The notes below the pieces were generated by a model. The model saw only the letters and a list, made by a program, of their open reading frames with translations, was not told the DNA's origin and did not search any database. Shown here in pieces: positions 43,523 to 53,942 of a stretch of 64,000 nucleotides of DNA (positions are counted from its first letter, which is position 1; the number at the start of each line of letters is the position of its first letter). A program made the translations under genes and the position numbers. Origin of the DNA: Diatrype stigma (taxonomy: Eukaryota > Ascomycota > Sordariomycetes > Xylariales > Diatrypaceae); NCBI GenBank assembly GCA_022225965.2, contig JAKJXP020000009.1, positions 186,001 through 250,000 of the forward strand, read 5' to 3'.

Positions 43523-45385
43523 TCAAAAGCAAAGATCGGAGTCGGACGACCCAAAGCCGTCATCGTCACTATCTTCGGAGTTGTAGTCGGAGTCGTAGTC
43601 GTCCGAACTACTAATATCCCACCCCTTATCATATCTACCACAGTCATCGTCATCGTCGTCACTATCGTGATACCCACCGCAGCTAGACCAGGAAGGCGAA
43701 GGGGAAGGGGAAGAGGAGGGGATGGGTACGATAGGGGGGGCGCGCCCCCTACCCTTCACCCAATACTGCTGCTGCTGCTGCTGCTGTTGCCGCCGTCGCC
43801 TTCCAAGTGGCGGCTTTCCTCTCTTTTTGCTCGAACCTGCTGCCCCAACCCCAACCCCAACCCCGGTCCCGATCCCGATCCCGATCCCCAGAAACCGCGC
43901 GAGGCCGACATACCACCACCGCCGACGCGCCGCGCTGGTCTTTGCCGTCTTGCCTTTCTTCTGCTTCTGCTTCTGCGCCCCTTTCTGTCCCTGCCCCTGT
44001 CGTCGTCGCCGTCGAGACTGCGAGCTGACGTCCTCGGCAACGCCGTAGAGGATGGTGCGGGTCATGTCGCCGAGCTGTCGGTCTAAGAGGGATACTACCG
44101 CGCCTGCGCCTATGTCCGTACCCGCCCCGGCGGTCCCTGGTCGCGCTCCTGTTCTCGGCGGCGGCGGTGGTGGCGGTGGTGGTGGTGCGCCGGAGGACGA
44201 GGGCGGCAGGACCTCCGAGACGCCGGGGATGTACGTCCGCGTCATGTCGCCCAGGCTGCGGTGTAGGATCGTTGTGGGAGCGGTGGCGGCGGTCGGCTCG
44301 GGTGTCGGGGGTGCTTGGCCTTGGCTGTTGTTGCTTCCTAGTTGGAGTTGGGTCGGGGCCGGGGCCGGAGCCGGGGTTGGACCCGTTTTGTGGCCCTGAT
44401 GGTTATGATGATGGTTGACTATCGAGGAGTATGGTGGAGTAGAAGTCGAAGAGGAAGAGAAGGGGGGAGGTTGGACCATGAGTTGGGCAGTCTTCGAAGG
44501 TAGGAGCTGCCTGGAAGAGGGCGGCTGCGCTGTACCTCTTCTCTTCGAAGATAAACGAGGGGTGCTAACGTACGCCCCACTCTGCGCCCTGTTGTTGGAT
44601 GCCATCGTGCTGGTGCGGCGATACGCTGGATCTCGAGCCAAAGTTGTCGCTGTTGGTGGATGCGGAATCCACGTCCATATTGACTCAGCGGTCTTAACTG
44701 ATGCGGGTGCTTGGCCTGCTGGTAGTCCGAGACCTTGACGCTTCTCGGGTCTGCCTTTGCCGTTGCTCTCGCCCTTGCCGCCGTCGTCGTTCTTGTTCTT
44801 ATTACTGCTGTGCCCGGGCAACCCGGTTCTCGCCCTTCTTCGCGATCCATGGCGCCTGCTGCTATGAACATCGCCCTGCAGGGATTGGTGATCAGGTATA
44901 ACGTGGCTTCGATGCAGCAGCCTCTTGCGGCGGCAGCGTCTTGGTGGTGGTGGTGGTGGTGGTCCATGCCGTTGTCGGTTTGCCGGCCTGCGCTTACCCC
45001 TGTATCCGGGTTCTCCAGGCGGACCGTTACTCCCCGCTCCCTTAGCGACGGAAGAAGGTCTCCTTGGTGGGCGGCCACGGCGGGCCACAGGCGGTAGAGC
45101 GCCATGCGTGGGCTTCTGTCTTCTACCCCTATTCGTGGCTCTGGAGTGGGACGGTGATCTTCTACACCACATACATGGACTTGGTGAGCGGCAGGAGGTT
45201 CTAGGCGCGGTAGAGCACACGTCAACGTAATCTCCCGAGCTGTTGCAGCAGCAGCAGCAACTGCTGCTGCTGCTGCTGCGGTGCCTTCGGCGAGCCCTCC
45301 CTCTTCTGGGCTCGGCTTCTCGTGGCGGGCTTTGCTCGCGGATTCCCTCTCGAAAATACTCGATGGCGCTCTTCACGTTGCCCAT
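43523..45385 (-). CDS. Low-complexity protein with myristoylation-type N-terminus
   Basis: A single open frame of 620 residues, start ATG at 45385, no family recognised. The N-terminus MGNVKS fits the MGxxxS N-myristoylation pattern, so the protein may be membrane-anchored. It contains Arg/Pro-rich stretches, a Ser6-Cys5 run from a triplet repeat, PPPPPPP runs, and two copies of an LGDMTRT motif (SLGDMTRTYIPGVSEV and QLGDMTRTILYGVAED, about 44224-44265 and 44041-44088), which may be the functional element. A Gly/Ile/Val run (FLGIGIGIGTGVGVGVGAA) near the C-terminus could be a hydrophobic span, followed by poly-Gln and an acidic DSDDDDDD tail. Introns may have been missed. Length and ATG context favour a real gene, but low-complexity DNA can keep frames open by chance. 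Confidence 0.6.
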   Translation of the reverse strand: MGNVKSAIEYFREGIREQSPPREAEPRRGRARRRHRSSSSSSCCCCCNSSGDYVDVCSTAPRTSCRSPSPCMWCRRSPSHSRATNRGRRQKPTHGALPPVARRGRPPRRPSSVAKGAGSNGPPGEPGYRGKRRPANRQRHGPPPPPPPRRCRRKRLLHRSHVIPDHQSLQGDVHSSRRHGSRRRARTGLPGHSSNKNKNDDGGKGESNGKGRPEKRQGLGLPAGQAPASVKTAESIWTWIPHPPTATTLARDPAYRRTSTMASNNRAQSGAYVSTPRLSSKRRGTAQPPSSRQLLPSKTAQLMVQPPPFSSSSTSTPPYSSIVNHHHNHQGHKTGPTPAPAPAPTQLQLGSNNSQGQAPPTPEPTAATAPTTILHRSLGDMTRTYIPGVSEVLPPSSSGAPPPPPPPPPPRTGARPGTAGAGTDIGAGAVVSLLDRQLGDMTRTILYGVAEDVSSQSRRRRRQGQGQKGAQKQKQKKGKTAKTSAARRRWWYVGLARFLGIGIGIGTGVGVGVGAAGSSKKRGKPPLGRRRRQQQQQQQQYWVKGRGRAPPIVPIPSSSPSPSPSWSSCGGYHDSDDDDDDCGRYDKGWDISSSDDYDSDYNSEDSDDDGFGSSDSDLCF

Positions 45386-45960
45386 CTTGGCGAGCCCTTT
45401 TTTTCTGGTTTTCCCTACGGGGGTGTTTTGTTCGTTTACTTGCTGCTATTTGGCTAGTTGAATTACTGGCTGAGGAGTCGTCGAGGAAGTATAGAATCAA
45501 GGATGGGCTGTTTCGCTAGGGGAGTGTCGCTGAAGGATTCATCTGGGGAACAATTTTGATAGCAAGGTAGACTTGACTGACTATATTCTGATGCTGGTTC
45601 ATGGATTCGATGTTGCCAACCCTGTCATAAAAGTCAAAGGGAAAAGAATGTCTGTTGTCGACTACGGTCGACGAGTGAACTGACACACCCAAGGAAAATA
45701 GTGTGCTACCTACCCCTGGAGGAAGTCACAAGGACGCCGTTAGTCCTACATAGTCACCCACTTTCGAGGACACCATAAAACCACCAAAGGCTATGTTTAT
45801 TTCTTTCTTCTGCTTTCCCCTTTATACATCCCAGAAAGTTGACAAAATAAACGCAAAGCAAAGCTGCCATTTTGAGGAGATCAAATAGCGATTCAATCTC
45901 CCAGATATAAACGCCGAGAAGCAAACTTTTACCCCCTATCAAGCACCGCCTACCGACACG
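45386..45960. other. Intergenic, divergent
   Basis: Promoter region between the low-complexity gene and a small membrane-protein gene. No additional gene is visible. Confidence 0.5.
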
Positions 45961-46146
45961 ATGCTGTATGACCAGTACACAAGGACGATGATGGCTGTTG
46001 GCATCACGGCGGGCATCCTGTTCCCTATAGCGATCCTCCTAATCGCCGCGTGGGTGCTCCGGCATATGATGAATAAGCACAAAGCAGCAAGTCATCACCC
46101 TCAGCCTGCTTTGCAAGATGGTGGCGATGCAGGGGTTGCGGTATGA
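45961..46146 (+). CDS. Small single-span membrane protein, hypothetical
   Basis: 61 residues from a true ATG. After a polar MLYDQYTRT start, MMAVGITAGILFPIAILLIAAWVL forms one clear transmembrane helix, followed by a basic stretch (RHMMNKHKAASHH) and a polar tail. By the positive-inside rule the C-terminus would face the cytosol. The upstream 70 bp is CA-rich, in keeping with a fungal 5' UTR. I recognise no family; small proteins of this shape occur in mitochondria, ER and plasma membrane. Confidence 0.55.
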   Translation: MLYDQYTRTMMAVGITAGILFPIAILLIAAWVLRHMMNKHKAASHHPQPALQDGGDAGVAV

Positions 46147-46470
46147 ACTGGACCTCGTCAACATAGGAAGACGAGGGCGGATGGGCAATGGGACTTAGCA
46201 TGGGACTTGGAGTGGATACGGACGTGAGTGAGCAACAACACGGGGATGGATGTGGACATGAACCCGGGTTTCGAGCTGGATGACTTGAGGCGGCGGCGGG
46301 AGGTGATTAATACAAAACTTTCCGTCCATAAGTCTATTTTTGTTGTCCGTTATGGTACACCGAACGTCTAATCTTGATCTTTAGCCCCAAGATCCCATCA
46401 TAGTACACATGCCGCATCCCCAGCCCTAACATTCGTTTAGGCCAGGACCCCCTTCGTTGTGCATGAATCC
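46147..46470. other. Convergent intergenic region
   Basis: Short 3' regions of the small membrane-protein gene and MIC12. No gene is seen. Confidence 0.5.
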
Positions 46471-47403
46471 TTACAAAGCCTTCAACTGGGTATTGTTCTT
46501 CCGGTCGGTCGGCAAGTACCGCTCAGCCAGGATCTCCTCGACGCTCCGGTCGTCGGCCCCAGGCGTCTTCTGGTACCGCTGCTTCATGGCCTTCTCCTCG
46601 GGCGAGAGGCCCGACAGCTTCTCGCGGAACTTCTCCGCGGCCTTCTCCTCGGCGGCCTCGACCTCCGTCTTGGCCCCACCAAGGCCCGTGATGGCCTCCT
46701 TGCCCCTGCTGAAGCCCTTGCCGAGCGCCCCCCAAACACCACCTCCAGCAGCACTGCTACCGCTATCCGAAGCGGCCACCTCGTCCGCCTTGGCTGCGGC
46801 CGCGTTCCCCGCGCCGCGGACCTCGCTCCAGGCCTTGCTCGCGGCCGCCTTGGCCCCGTCCGCGGCGCCCTCCGCTACGTCATGGCTACCACCGCTGCTG
46901 TTGCCGAAGGCGCGGGCCCACAGCCCGGCGACGGCGTCCTCGAGGCCGTCGCGGACCTCCTCCCAGTCCTTGGTCTGGGCCCAGCGCGCGGCGTGCTCGA
47001 CCTCGGCGTTCCAGCGGCCCTTGGCCGTGTCGATGAGCTTGTGGCGCTCCTCGGCGAGGCGCTCGGCGCGCGTCAGCGGCGGCAGCTGCGGCGCCCGCGG
47101 GTCGTGCAGCGCCGTCAGCGTGAGCGTCTGCTGGCGCAGGATCGCGGCTTGGTGCTCCCGGTGGCGCCGGTGCGCGAGCGCGCCGAGGTAGGCGACGGAG
47201 AGGGTTAGGGTCACGCCTCCGGTCTGAGGTTCGGGGGGGTGTTGTTAGTTATGTATGTACTTGAGTGTTGCCATTGGCCTGTATTTCACCCGGCCGGTGG
47301 GAGGTGTAGAGGGCGGACTAGTAGGATAACGATGTAGAAAGAAGGAGGGAAGCTGTATACCAGCAAAAATATGGAAACTTACGAAGCCTGTTGTGAAGCC
47401 CAT
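46471..47403 (-). CDS. mic12: MICOS complex subunit MIC12 (AIM5-like)
   Basis: Inner mitochondrial membrane subunit of MICOS, which shapes crista junctions. Exon 1 (47403-47383) encodes only MGFTTGF; a 159-nt intron (GTAAGT...CTCAG) leads to exon 2 (47223-46471), giving 257 residues. Joined, the N-terminus MGFTTGFTGGVTLTLSVAYL is the Gly-rich membrane segment expected of MIC12/AIM5, followed by HRRHREHQAAILRQQ. The remainder is a long Ala/Glu/Lys-rich, probably coiled-coil or amphipathic part facing the intermembrane space, with W-rich WNAEVEHAARWAQTKDWEEV. The C-terminus reads LAERYLPTDRKNNTQLKAL. Without the tiny first exon the protein would lose its membrane anchor. It is divergent from the bL17m gene, another mitochondrial protein. 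Confidence 0.88.
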
Positions 47404-48123
47404 GGTGAGGAGTTCGTTGGAAGAAGGGTTAACATGTGCGCACGGTGGCGCGAGTCGGGTGTGTAGACTTTCAGTAGGGTGCAAGACTGGATTGGAACAG
47501 AGAATATGGGGTGGAACTAGTGGGTATAGAAGATCAAAGGTTTATACTAAGGGATTATTGGCTTGTTGTTTAATTGTTGTTTAATTGAGCGAGTCTTCGG
47601 TAGTAAATCGATATAAGGAGGCGGAAGTATCGCTTCAGCTATGACGAAAGTCACGCAAGCTCTCTAGCGGCCGGGCCCGGCTGAATGTCCAGTGTATGTA
47701 TGTATGTAGTTATGTTTGTCCACTGTGCAGAGCCTCCCGGGTGCCAAGACAAAATTTTGGTAAGGGGGTAAGGGAGCCAGGGGTGGCTTAAGTGCTAACT
47801 AACTGCTAACACACTGAGCCTGGCAGCCAGCCTGCCAGGACAGCTAACTAAGGGCCCACTAAACATCCCACTGACTGCAGGTGCTTCGTAGACGCAACTT
47901 CGGAGCTAGTAAAAGCGTAAAAGCACTTACGGGGGGGATGCTTCCACACCTTTAATCTCTATCAATACCAGCGACGACGGCGACGTCCACGACAAAAACG
48001 ACAAACGATAACGATAACGGTAGTAGCGGCTGCCAACGCTCGAGGATACGGACCGCCGTACTACCAGCGATCACGCCTACCTCGTAACATCACACAACAA
48101 GAGCTTGACCGGCGCCCTCGAAG
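47404..48123. other. Divergent promoter region MIC12 / mitoribosomal bL17
   Basis: 720 bp shared by two nuclear genes for mitochondrial proteins. It includes GTATGTATGTATGTAG (47695-47710) and, near 47970-48015, CGACGACGG and AACGATAACGATAACGG short repeats probably in the bL17m 5' UTR. Confidence 0.5.
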
Positions 48124-48374
48124 ATGGCGGGAGGTCTCGTCAAATACCGGCATCTGAGCCGAAACTCCGCCCACCGGAGAGCCCTCCTGCGCAACCTGGT
48201 CACCGCCCTCGTCGAGCACGAGTCCATCCGCACCACCTGGCCCAAGGCCAAGGAGACCCAGCGGCTGGCTGAGAAGCTCATCACCCTCGCCAAGCGGAAC
48301 AACGAGACGAGCCGCCGGAAAGCCACCGGAATCCTATTTGTGCGTATATACGAGAGATAGAGGAGTAGAGAGAC

Positions 48375-48414
<40 letters not shown>

Positions 48415-49001
48415 TCAGCTAGCTAACAAGACCCCTCACCCTTCCCCTTCCCTTCTAGACCCCGCACGCCCTCCTCCCCAAGCTCTTCGGCGAGCTGCGA
48501 CTGCGCTACGAGGCGCGGCCCGGCGGCTACACGCGCGTGCTGCGGACGGAGCCCAAGTCGACGTACGACCAGGGCGAGTCGGCGATCCTGCAGCTGGTGG
48601 ACGGGCCCAAGGACCTGCGGTACGCGACGGCGGCGGCGGCCGTGGCGCGCGACCGCCGCCTGGGGCGCGCCCAGACCCCGCTCACGCGCCTGAACCGCCG
48701 CAAGGCCACGCGGTTCCGCGGCCCCGACGCCCAGTCCGCCTTCGAGGCCATGGTCGGCCGCATGGGCGAGATGCGCCTCGAGCGCCGCGGCGGCGCCGAT
48801 CCCGTGCAGCCCAAGATCGTGCCGAGGAAGGCGAGCAAGGCGTCCCCGCTAGCCCTGGCCATTGCTGGTCACGAGGAGGGCAGGGCGAGGAGCGGCGGCA
48901 GCTGGAGCGGTGGTGGTGGTGGTGGTAAGGCGCTGGAGGTTGCGGCGGCGGCGGCGAAGGGGAAGGCGGCCAATCATGACTCCGCGTCGGCTTCGAGGTG
49001 A
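48124..49001 (+). CDS. mrpl8: Mitochondrial large-subunit ribosomal protein bL17
   Basis: Component of the mitochondrial ribosome large subunit (yeast Mrpl8). Exons 48124-48339 and 48459-49001 (119-nt intron, GTGCGT...TTCTAG), giving 252 residues. MAGGLVKYRHLSRNSAHRRALLRNLVTALVEHESIRTT is the classic bL17 N-terminus (HR.LsR...HR.aLlrNl...L..he.I.Tt). ETQRLAEKLITLAKR follows. The second exon continues LLPKLFGELRLRYEARPGGYTRVLR, the C-terminal bL17 signature. Beyond residue ~130 is an extension of Arg/Ala/Gly-rich sequence with a poly-Gly run, common in fungal mitoribosomal proteins. The intron contains a long (GA)n tract. Confidence 0.94.
48375..48412. repeat. (GA)n microsatellite in the bL17m intron
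   Basis: A GACAGACAG lead-in followed by about 16 AG repeats. It sits 36 nt after the donor site and may vary in length between strains without affecting coding. Confidence 0.9.
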
Positions 49002-49484
49002 TTTGGGAAGAAAGAAGGAACATATAAGAAAAAGGCGTCTGAAAATATGAATCGCTAGAGGAGCTGTAGATGGGTGAACGGACGGATTTACGGACGTATA
49101 CATATATGTGTATGATTATGAATACGAAGACGTGGCATTGCACCAAGACCACACGATGTTTTTGATTCATTGAACCCGACTCCACTAGCACTCATCGATA
49201 TTTGTTCAAATGTGTCTCACATCACCGGCCATTGCTGGGTTTATAGGGGGCACTGAGAAAGATATATAAAAATAAAAAGGGGGAGAAAAGAAAGGGGATC
49301 TCCAGATGCCAGGAATGAATTTACTCTCCCAAATCTATTATTCTCGTGCATTGGTATCGCCAACTATATATACCATATCAAATTATGTGCGTAATGCTCT
49401 ACCACCTGCTACCACGTCACAACTATTCTACACCTCAGCTGAGACCAAACGGCTACTACTACGGAGAGCAACCAGCCAGCCCAA
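49002..49484. other. Convergent intergenic region
   Basis: 3' regions of bL17m and UTP25. AT-rich with TATATATAC words near 49095 and 49368. The ORF at 49306-49488 looks random. Confidence 0.5.
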
Positions 49485-51847
49485 CTAGACGAAATCAAAC
49501 GTATCCCCGCGCTCGCGGATCATCTTGCCGACCCTCTTGGAGCCAACAACCCGCTCCAGCTTGAGGAAGTCGTAGCGCGAGAACATAGCACGGGCGGTAG
49601 GGGTCGTCGTCAACGCCGTTGTTGCCCCCTGGCCACCGCTGCCGCTACTGCCAGCGGCCAGGTACCCGCCGGCGATCTCCCGGTAGAAGAGCGGGTTGTC
49701 GGGCAGGCCGTAGAAGACGACGCGGCGCACGCCGCGGATGGCGTAGCGGCGGAAGTGGTGGGCGCGCTCCGTGTACAGCAGGACCTTGTGGCGGCCCGTC
49801 AGGAAGTGCGACCGCGCCCTCGACGCCTCCGCCACGCCCGCGTACTCCGACACCGCCCCGAACGTGAGCCCCGCCACCGCCGCGTCCGACGCGAAGTAGT
49901 TGCGCACCCGCACGAAGTCCAGGTACGACGGGATGAAGATCAGCGTGCCCCCGGCGTCCTTGCTGCTGCTGACAGCACCGCCGCCACCGTGGCGACCGGC
50001 CCGCTTGGTCAGGGCCGGCACCACGGCGCTGGTGAAGTAGTCGAAGCGGGCGTCGGGGTCGTCGGCGACCGAGGCCGCCTCGAAGCGGGAGAAGGTCTGG
50101 CGGATCTTGGTGCCGCCGACGCCGACGAGGTCCTGGATGGCACCGGGGTACTCGGCGGGCTGGACGCGGGCGCGCCCGGCCCAGTTCTGCCCGCCGAGGC
50201 GGCGGTGCAGCTCGGCGAGCTCGGGGCTGTGGAAGGCGGCGAGGACGACGGCCTGGCGGAAGTTGGGCGCGCGGCCGTCGAGGCACCACTCGCGGACGCG
50301 CGAGAAGTCGCAGCCGTGCGGATCGCGCGGCTGGCGGTTCAGGTGCCCCAGCAGCGCGTACTCGACGTGCTCCCAGTTCTGCATCGGCAGCGCGTCGGCC
50401 TGGTCGACGACCACGAGCTCGACCGAGCTGAGGAAGTCGTAGTCGACCGGCTTCTTGCTGTCCTCCTCGGACCCGATGGCCATGCGCAGGCCCAGCGGGC
50501 TGGCGAGGATCACGTCGGCGCCGTAGAAGGGCGCGAAGTACCGGATCGTCTTGCGCGTGAACTTGATCCCGATCCGGAACATGTCGTCGTCGTTGCCCTC
50601 GAACAGCTCGCGGAAGTCCTCGGGCCGGTCCGCGCCGAACTTGGCCCCCGGGTCGGCGTACGCGTCGTCGAACCGCTTCCGGTTCTCCTGCTGGTCCGGC
50701 TCGCACAGCGCGCAGATCGTCTGCACCACCTTGAGGGCCGACTGGCGCGTCGGCAGGATCATGAGCACCTTGGGCCGCGTGAACCCCTGGTCCCGCGGCT
50801 CGAAGTCCGTCCCCTCCCCTTCCCTGGCGAGCTTGGCGTTGTTCTTGATGATCCGATCGCGTGTCCTGTGGGTGAGGTGACATGTCAGTCCGAGGCTATC
50901 TATCACGAAGAGATGGAAACCAGGGGAACGTCAGGATACATACTTGAAGACGTGATTGACGGCGTGCAGGCATGCCATGCGCCGCAAGTTCTCGGCGTTC
51001 TGGACGGTTCGCCCGCAAAACAATACATCCTGGTATCCAAATACCAAAGGATACAGGACCTGCTCTAAATCATCGAAAGCAGGCCTTAGCTTATTGGCAG
51101 TTCCAGCGAGTCTTTGCTTTAGCTTGAGGCTTGAAGGACCAGATATCGTTGGCGGTTCTTTGCTCGGTGGCAAGTCCTTTCCGGGAATGTTCTTGACTAT
51201 TCTCCAGCCGTTCTGCTCGTGCTGCGTCTGTGTGTACTCCCCGGCATCGACAGCCTTGAGCCGCTTCTGGAGCAGGTCCTGGTCTGGTTTGGCGAAGTGG
51301 GTTTCGAACGGATCGGAGGTGTCTTCCTCGTCGTCATCACCGTCCACAACGAACTCCACCTCGGCTTCGGGATCCTCCTCTGGTTCCTCTACGTGATCAA
51401 GGTCACGATCCTCGTCCTCTAACTCGGGTTCAGGTTCAGGTTCTGGCTCTGTCCTTGCCTTTGGTTTCGACCGACTTTCACCATCCTGGTGGGCCACCTT
51501 TCTCCTCTTGGCTTGCGGTGCCGAGTCCTTTGCCAGGCTTTGCATCAATGCCAGATATGGCCGCTTTGGTCCCTGGTCCTCTTCATCTTCGGACAGATCA
51601 TCCTCGTCCTCGGAGGGATCCTGCTCTGACTCGGGACTGTCATCAGATGCCTCATCCTCCAGATCTCTGTAAGGTATGTTAGAACGCAATCTTGAACAAT
51701 TCAGAGAGAAAGAACTTCATACTCAAAATCTGCTAATCTTGACTTTTCAAACCTGCCCCTACGGAAGCCCGTCTTGCCTTTTGGTGGTCCTCCTTTCCCC
51801 TTAGGTGGTGGCCCTCGACGGCCGGGGGGGCCTTTTTTGCTTGGCAT
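49485..51847 (-). CDS. utp25: U3 snoRNA-associated protein UTP25 (small-subunit processome)
   Basis: Nucleolar DEAD-box-like protein of the 90S pre-ribosome needed for 18S rRNA maturation (animal DEF/DIEXF). Exons 51847-51723, 51666-50944 and 50865-49485 give 742 residues. The N-terminus is basic and Gly/Pro-rich ([19 protein letters not shown]...). An acidic stretch ([14 protein letters not shown], then [14 protein letters not shown]) follows. The UTP25 core has [90 protein letters not shown] and the C-terminal [33 protein letters not shown] stands where helicases have DEAD, so ATPase activity is not expected, as is usual in this family. The first ATG after a GTG-initiated extension was chosen. 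Confidence 0.94.
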
Positions 51848-52634
51848 TTTTGTAAAAGCTTTCTTAGTTGATGGACTCTGCACTTTGGTAGATCCTCAAG
51901 TAACGTGACTATAGCTTTGAATATCTGGTAATCGGGGTTATTGCTTTGAAAACCAGGAGTTCCGTAAGCAAGAGGCTACTTCGTATTATCAAGGCTACTC
52001 CTTCCTATCAGTAGTTTCCAAGATCCGAGTATGTCAAGATGGATTCATCCATTCGTAGCACTTTCCAAGTTGTATATCAGAGTTAATCAGAGTTCTGTCT
52101 AGCAGAGCATCGTCTTGCACTAACTAACGAATCCCTGCACTAGAATCTTTAGTCTCCAGCCACTGGAAGTGGGATTGGGGAATGCCCCTAACCTTTCCAA
52201 CTGCCTAATTATGCGTGCGCCACAGGAAGTAACGAGGTACTCCAGGTACGTAAATAGTGTAACTCTATCTCCACTGTATTTCTTATCTTAGCGCAGTTCT
52301 CCTCTAATCGCACACAAACCCCCGCTGTTTCTACCAAGCGAAGGGGGGCAGGAGTGAAAATTAACATTTGCTTGCTTGTATTTTTGTATTTTTCGATCTT
52401 GGTGCTTGGGACCGAACTTTTGCGTTTGCCTGCCCCAGAGTCCATTGGCTGTGTGGGAACGAAGGAGCAGCAGCAACAGCAGAGAGCAGAAATCAGAAAG
52501 AGGCTCAAGAAACGGGACGAACCAACCAACAGCCACTAAAGCCTCTCATTTCCCTCTACACCAAGTTTCTTCACCAACAACTACAACAAGTACAACCTCC
52601 CAACCAAGGCACGGAACGAGAACAACCACCCATC
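51848..52634. other. Divergent promoter region UTP25 / eIF3f
   Basis: 787 bp between a ribosome-biogenesis gene and a translation-initiation gene. The last 150 bp before eIF3f is CAA/CAC-rich, a likely 5' UTR. ORFs at 52209-52529 (-) and 52354-52539 (+) are judged shadows of this composition. Confidence 0.5.
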
Positions 52635-53942
52635 ATGGCTGTCGATACCGAGACCTTTCTGCACTTGTCGCGGCCTCTAGCACCGACATTACATTTGCAG
52701 AACAACATATCCCCGCTATCCGTCACTGTCCAGCCCGAAGTACGTCGTTCACCCTCTGCCCCCTACCCCCTACCCCCCTTGTGCTATACCCCTCCGTATA
52801 CCATTCGGCCTTCTAGATGGAGCATTGCGCCGTACTCGTCTCGCATGTTATGTGTTATCGTTAGGTAAAGACGATCAATAAAAATAAATATGCTTACACT
52901 ACGTCTTCGATAGGCCATCTTCTCCATCCTCGACCATGCCGTCCGCCGCGACATCCCCGCCGCCCCCGCCCCCGCCTCGTCGTCCCGCGTAATAGGCGCC
53001 CTGGTGGGCACACGGTCCGAGGACGGGTCGGACGCCTCGGTGTCGTCGGCGTTCGCTATCCCGCACACGGAGAACGAGGACCAGGTCGAGGTGGACGTGG
53101 AGTACCAGAAGAACATGCTGTCGCTGCACCTGCGGGCGCACCCGCGCGAGGTGCTGCTGGGCTGGTACACGACGTCGCACGAACTTAACAGCTTCAGCGC
53201 ACTGATCCAGAACTTCTTCGCCGCGCCCGATACCGGAACGTTCCCGCACCCGGCCATCCACCTGACCGTGTCGACCGACCCCGGCGCCGACGTCCAGCTC
53301 AAGGCCTACATCAGCGCCCCCGTGGCCGTTAACGCCGAGCGCGCTGCCGAGAGCTGCCTCTTTATTCAGGTGCCCCACCGCGTCGCCCACCAGGGCACCA
53401 GCGACGCCGAGCGGTCCGCGCTCGAGCTGCTAGCCTCGGCCCGCGACGCCGAGGACCGCCGCGTCCCCATCGCCTCCGACGTCGAGGGCCTGGCCCGCAG
53501 CCTCGAGCACACCGCCGACCTACTCGACCGCGTCTCCGACTTCGTCAGCGCCATCATCGACGAGGAGCGCGAGCCCAACAACGCCCTCGGCCAGTACCTC
53601 ATGGGCTCGCTCTCGCTCGCCCCCAAGGTCGACCCCGCCAGCATCGAGTCCAACTTCAACAACCACATCCAGGACGTCCTCATGGTCAGCTACCTCGCCA
53701 ACAGCATCCGCACCCAGATCGACCTCAGCCAGCGCCTGGCTACCGCCACCCTCACGAACGAGGACCACAACAAGGACGACAAGGAGGGCGCCGGCGCGAA
53801 CCGCGGCGAGCGCGGCGAGCGTGGCGGACGCGGCGGCAAGCGCGGCGGTCGAGGCGGTGGCCGGGGAGGCCGGGATCAGCGCGAGCCGCGGGAGCCGAGG
53901 GAACCCAGAGAGCCGAGAGAGCCGAGGGATAATGCCGAGTGA
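52635..53942 (+). CDS. eif3f: Translation initiation factor eIF3 subunit F
   Basis: Cytosolic MPN-domain subunit of eIF3, which recruits the 40S ribosome to mRNA. Exons 52635-52739 and 52914-53942 (174-nt intron) give 377 residues. The N-terminus reads [19 protein letters not shown]. Joined to exon 2, the MPN domain (about 25-160) reads [44 protein letters not shown] and HLTVSTDP. The JAMM metal ligands are not complete, as in other eIF3f. [15 protein letters not shown] and [19 protein letters not shown] are the C-terminal helices. Odd for the family is the tail: [23 protein letters not shown], an RGG-like RNA-binding tract, then (EPR)5 repeats. Confidence 0.95.

Noticed and set aside
43722..45230. 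Several Cys/Ser/Arg/Trp-rich ORFs on both strands around the low-complexity gene
   Set aside because: Shadows of triplet and GGT/CCG repeats; only the 43523-45385 frame spans the region from an ATG.
49755..51068. 437-codon + strand ORF opposite UTP25
   Set aside because: No recognisable domain; the - strand encodes a complete UTP25 with proper splice sites.
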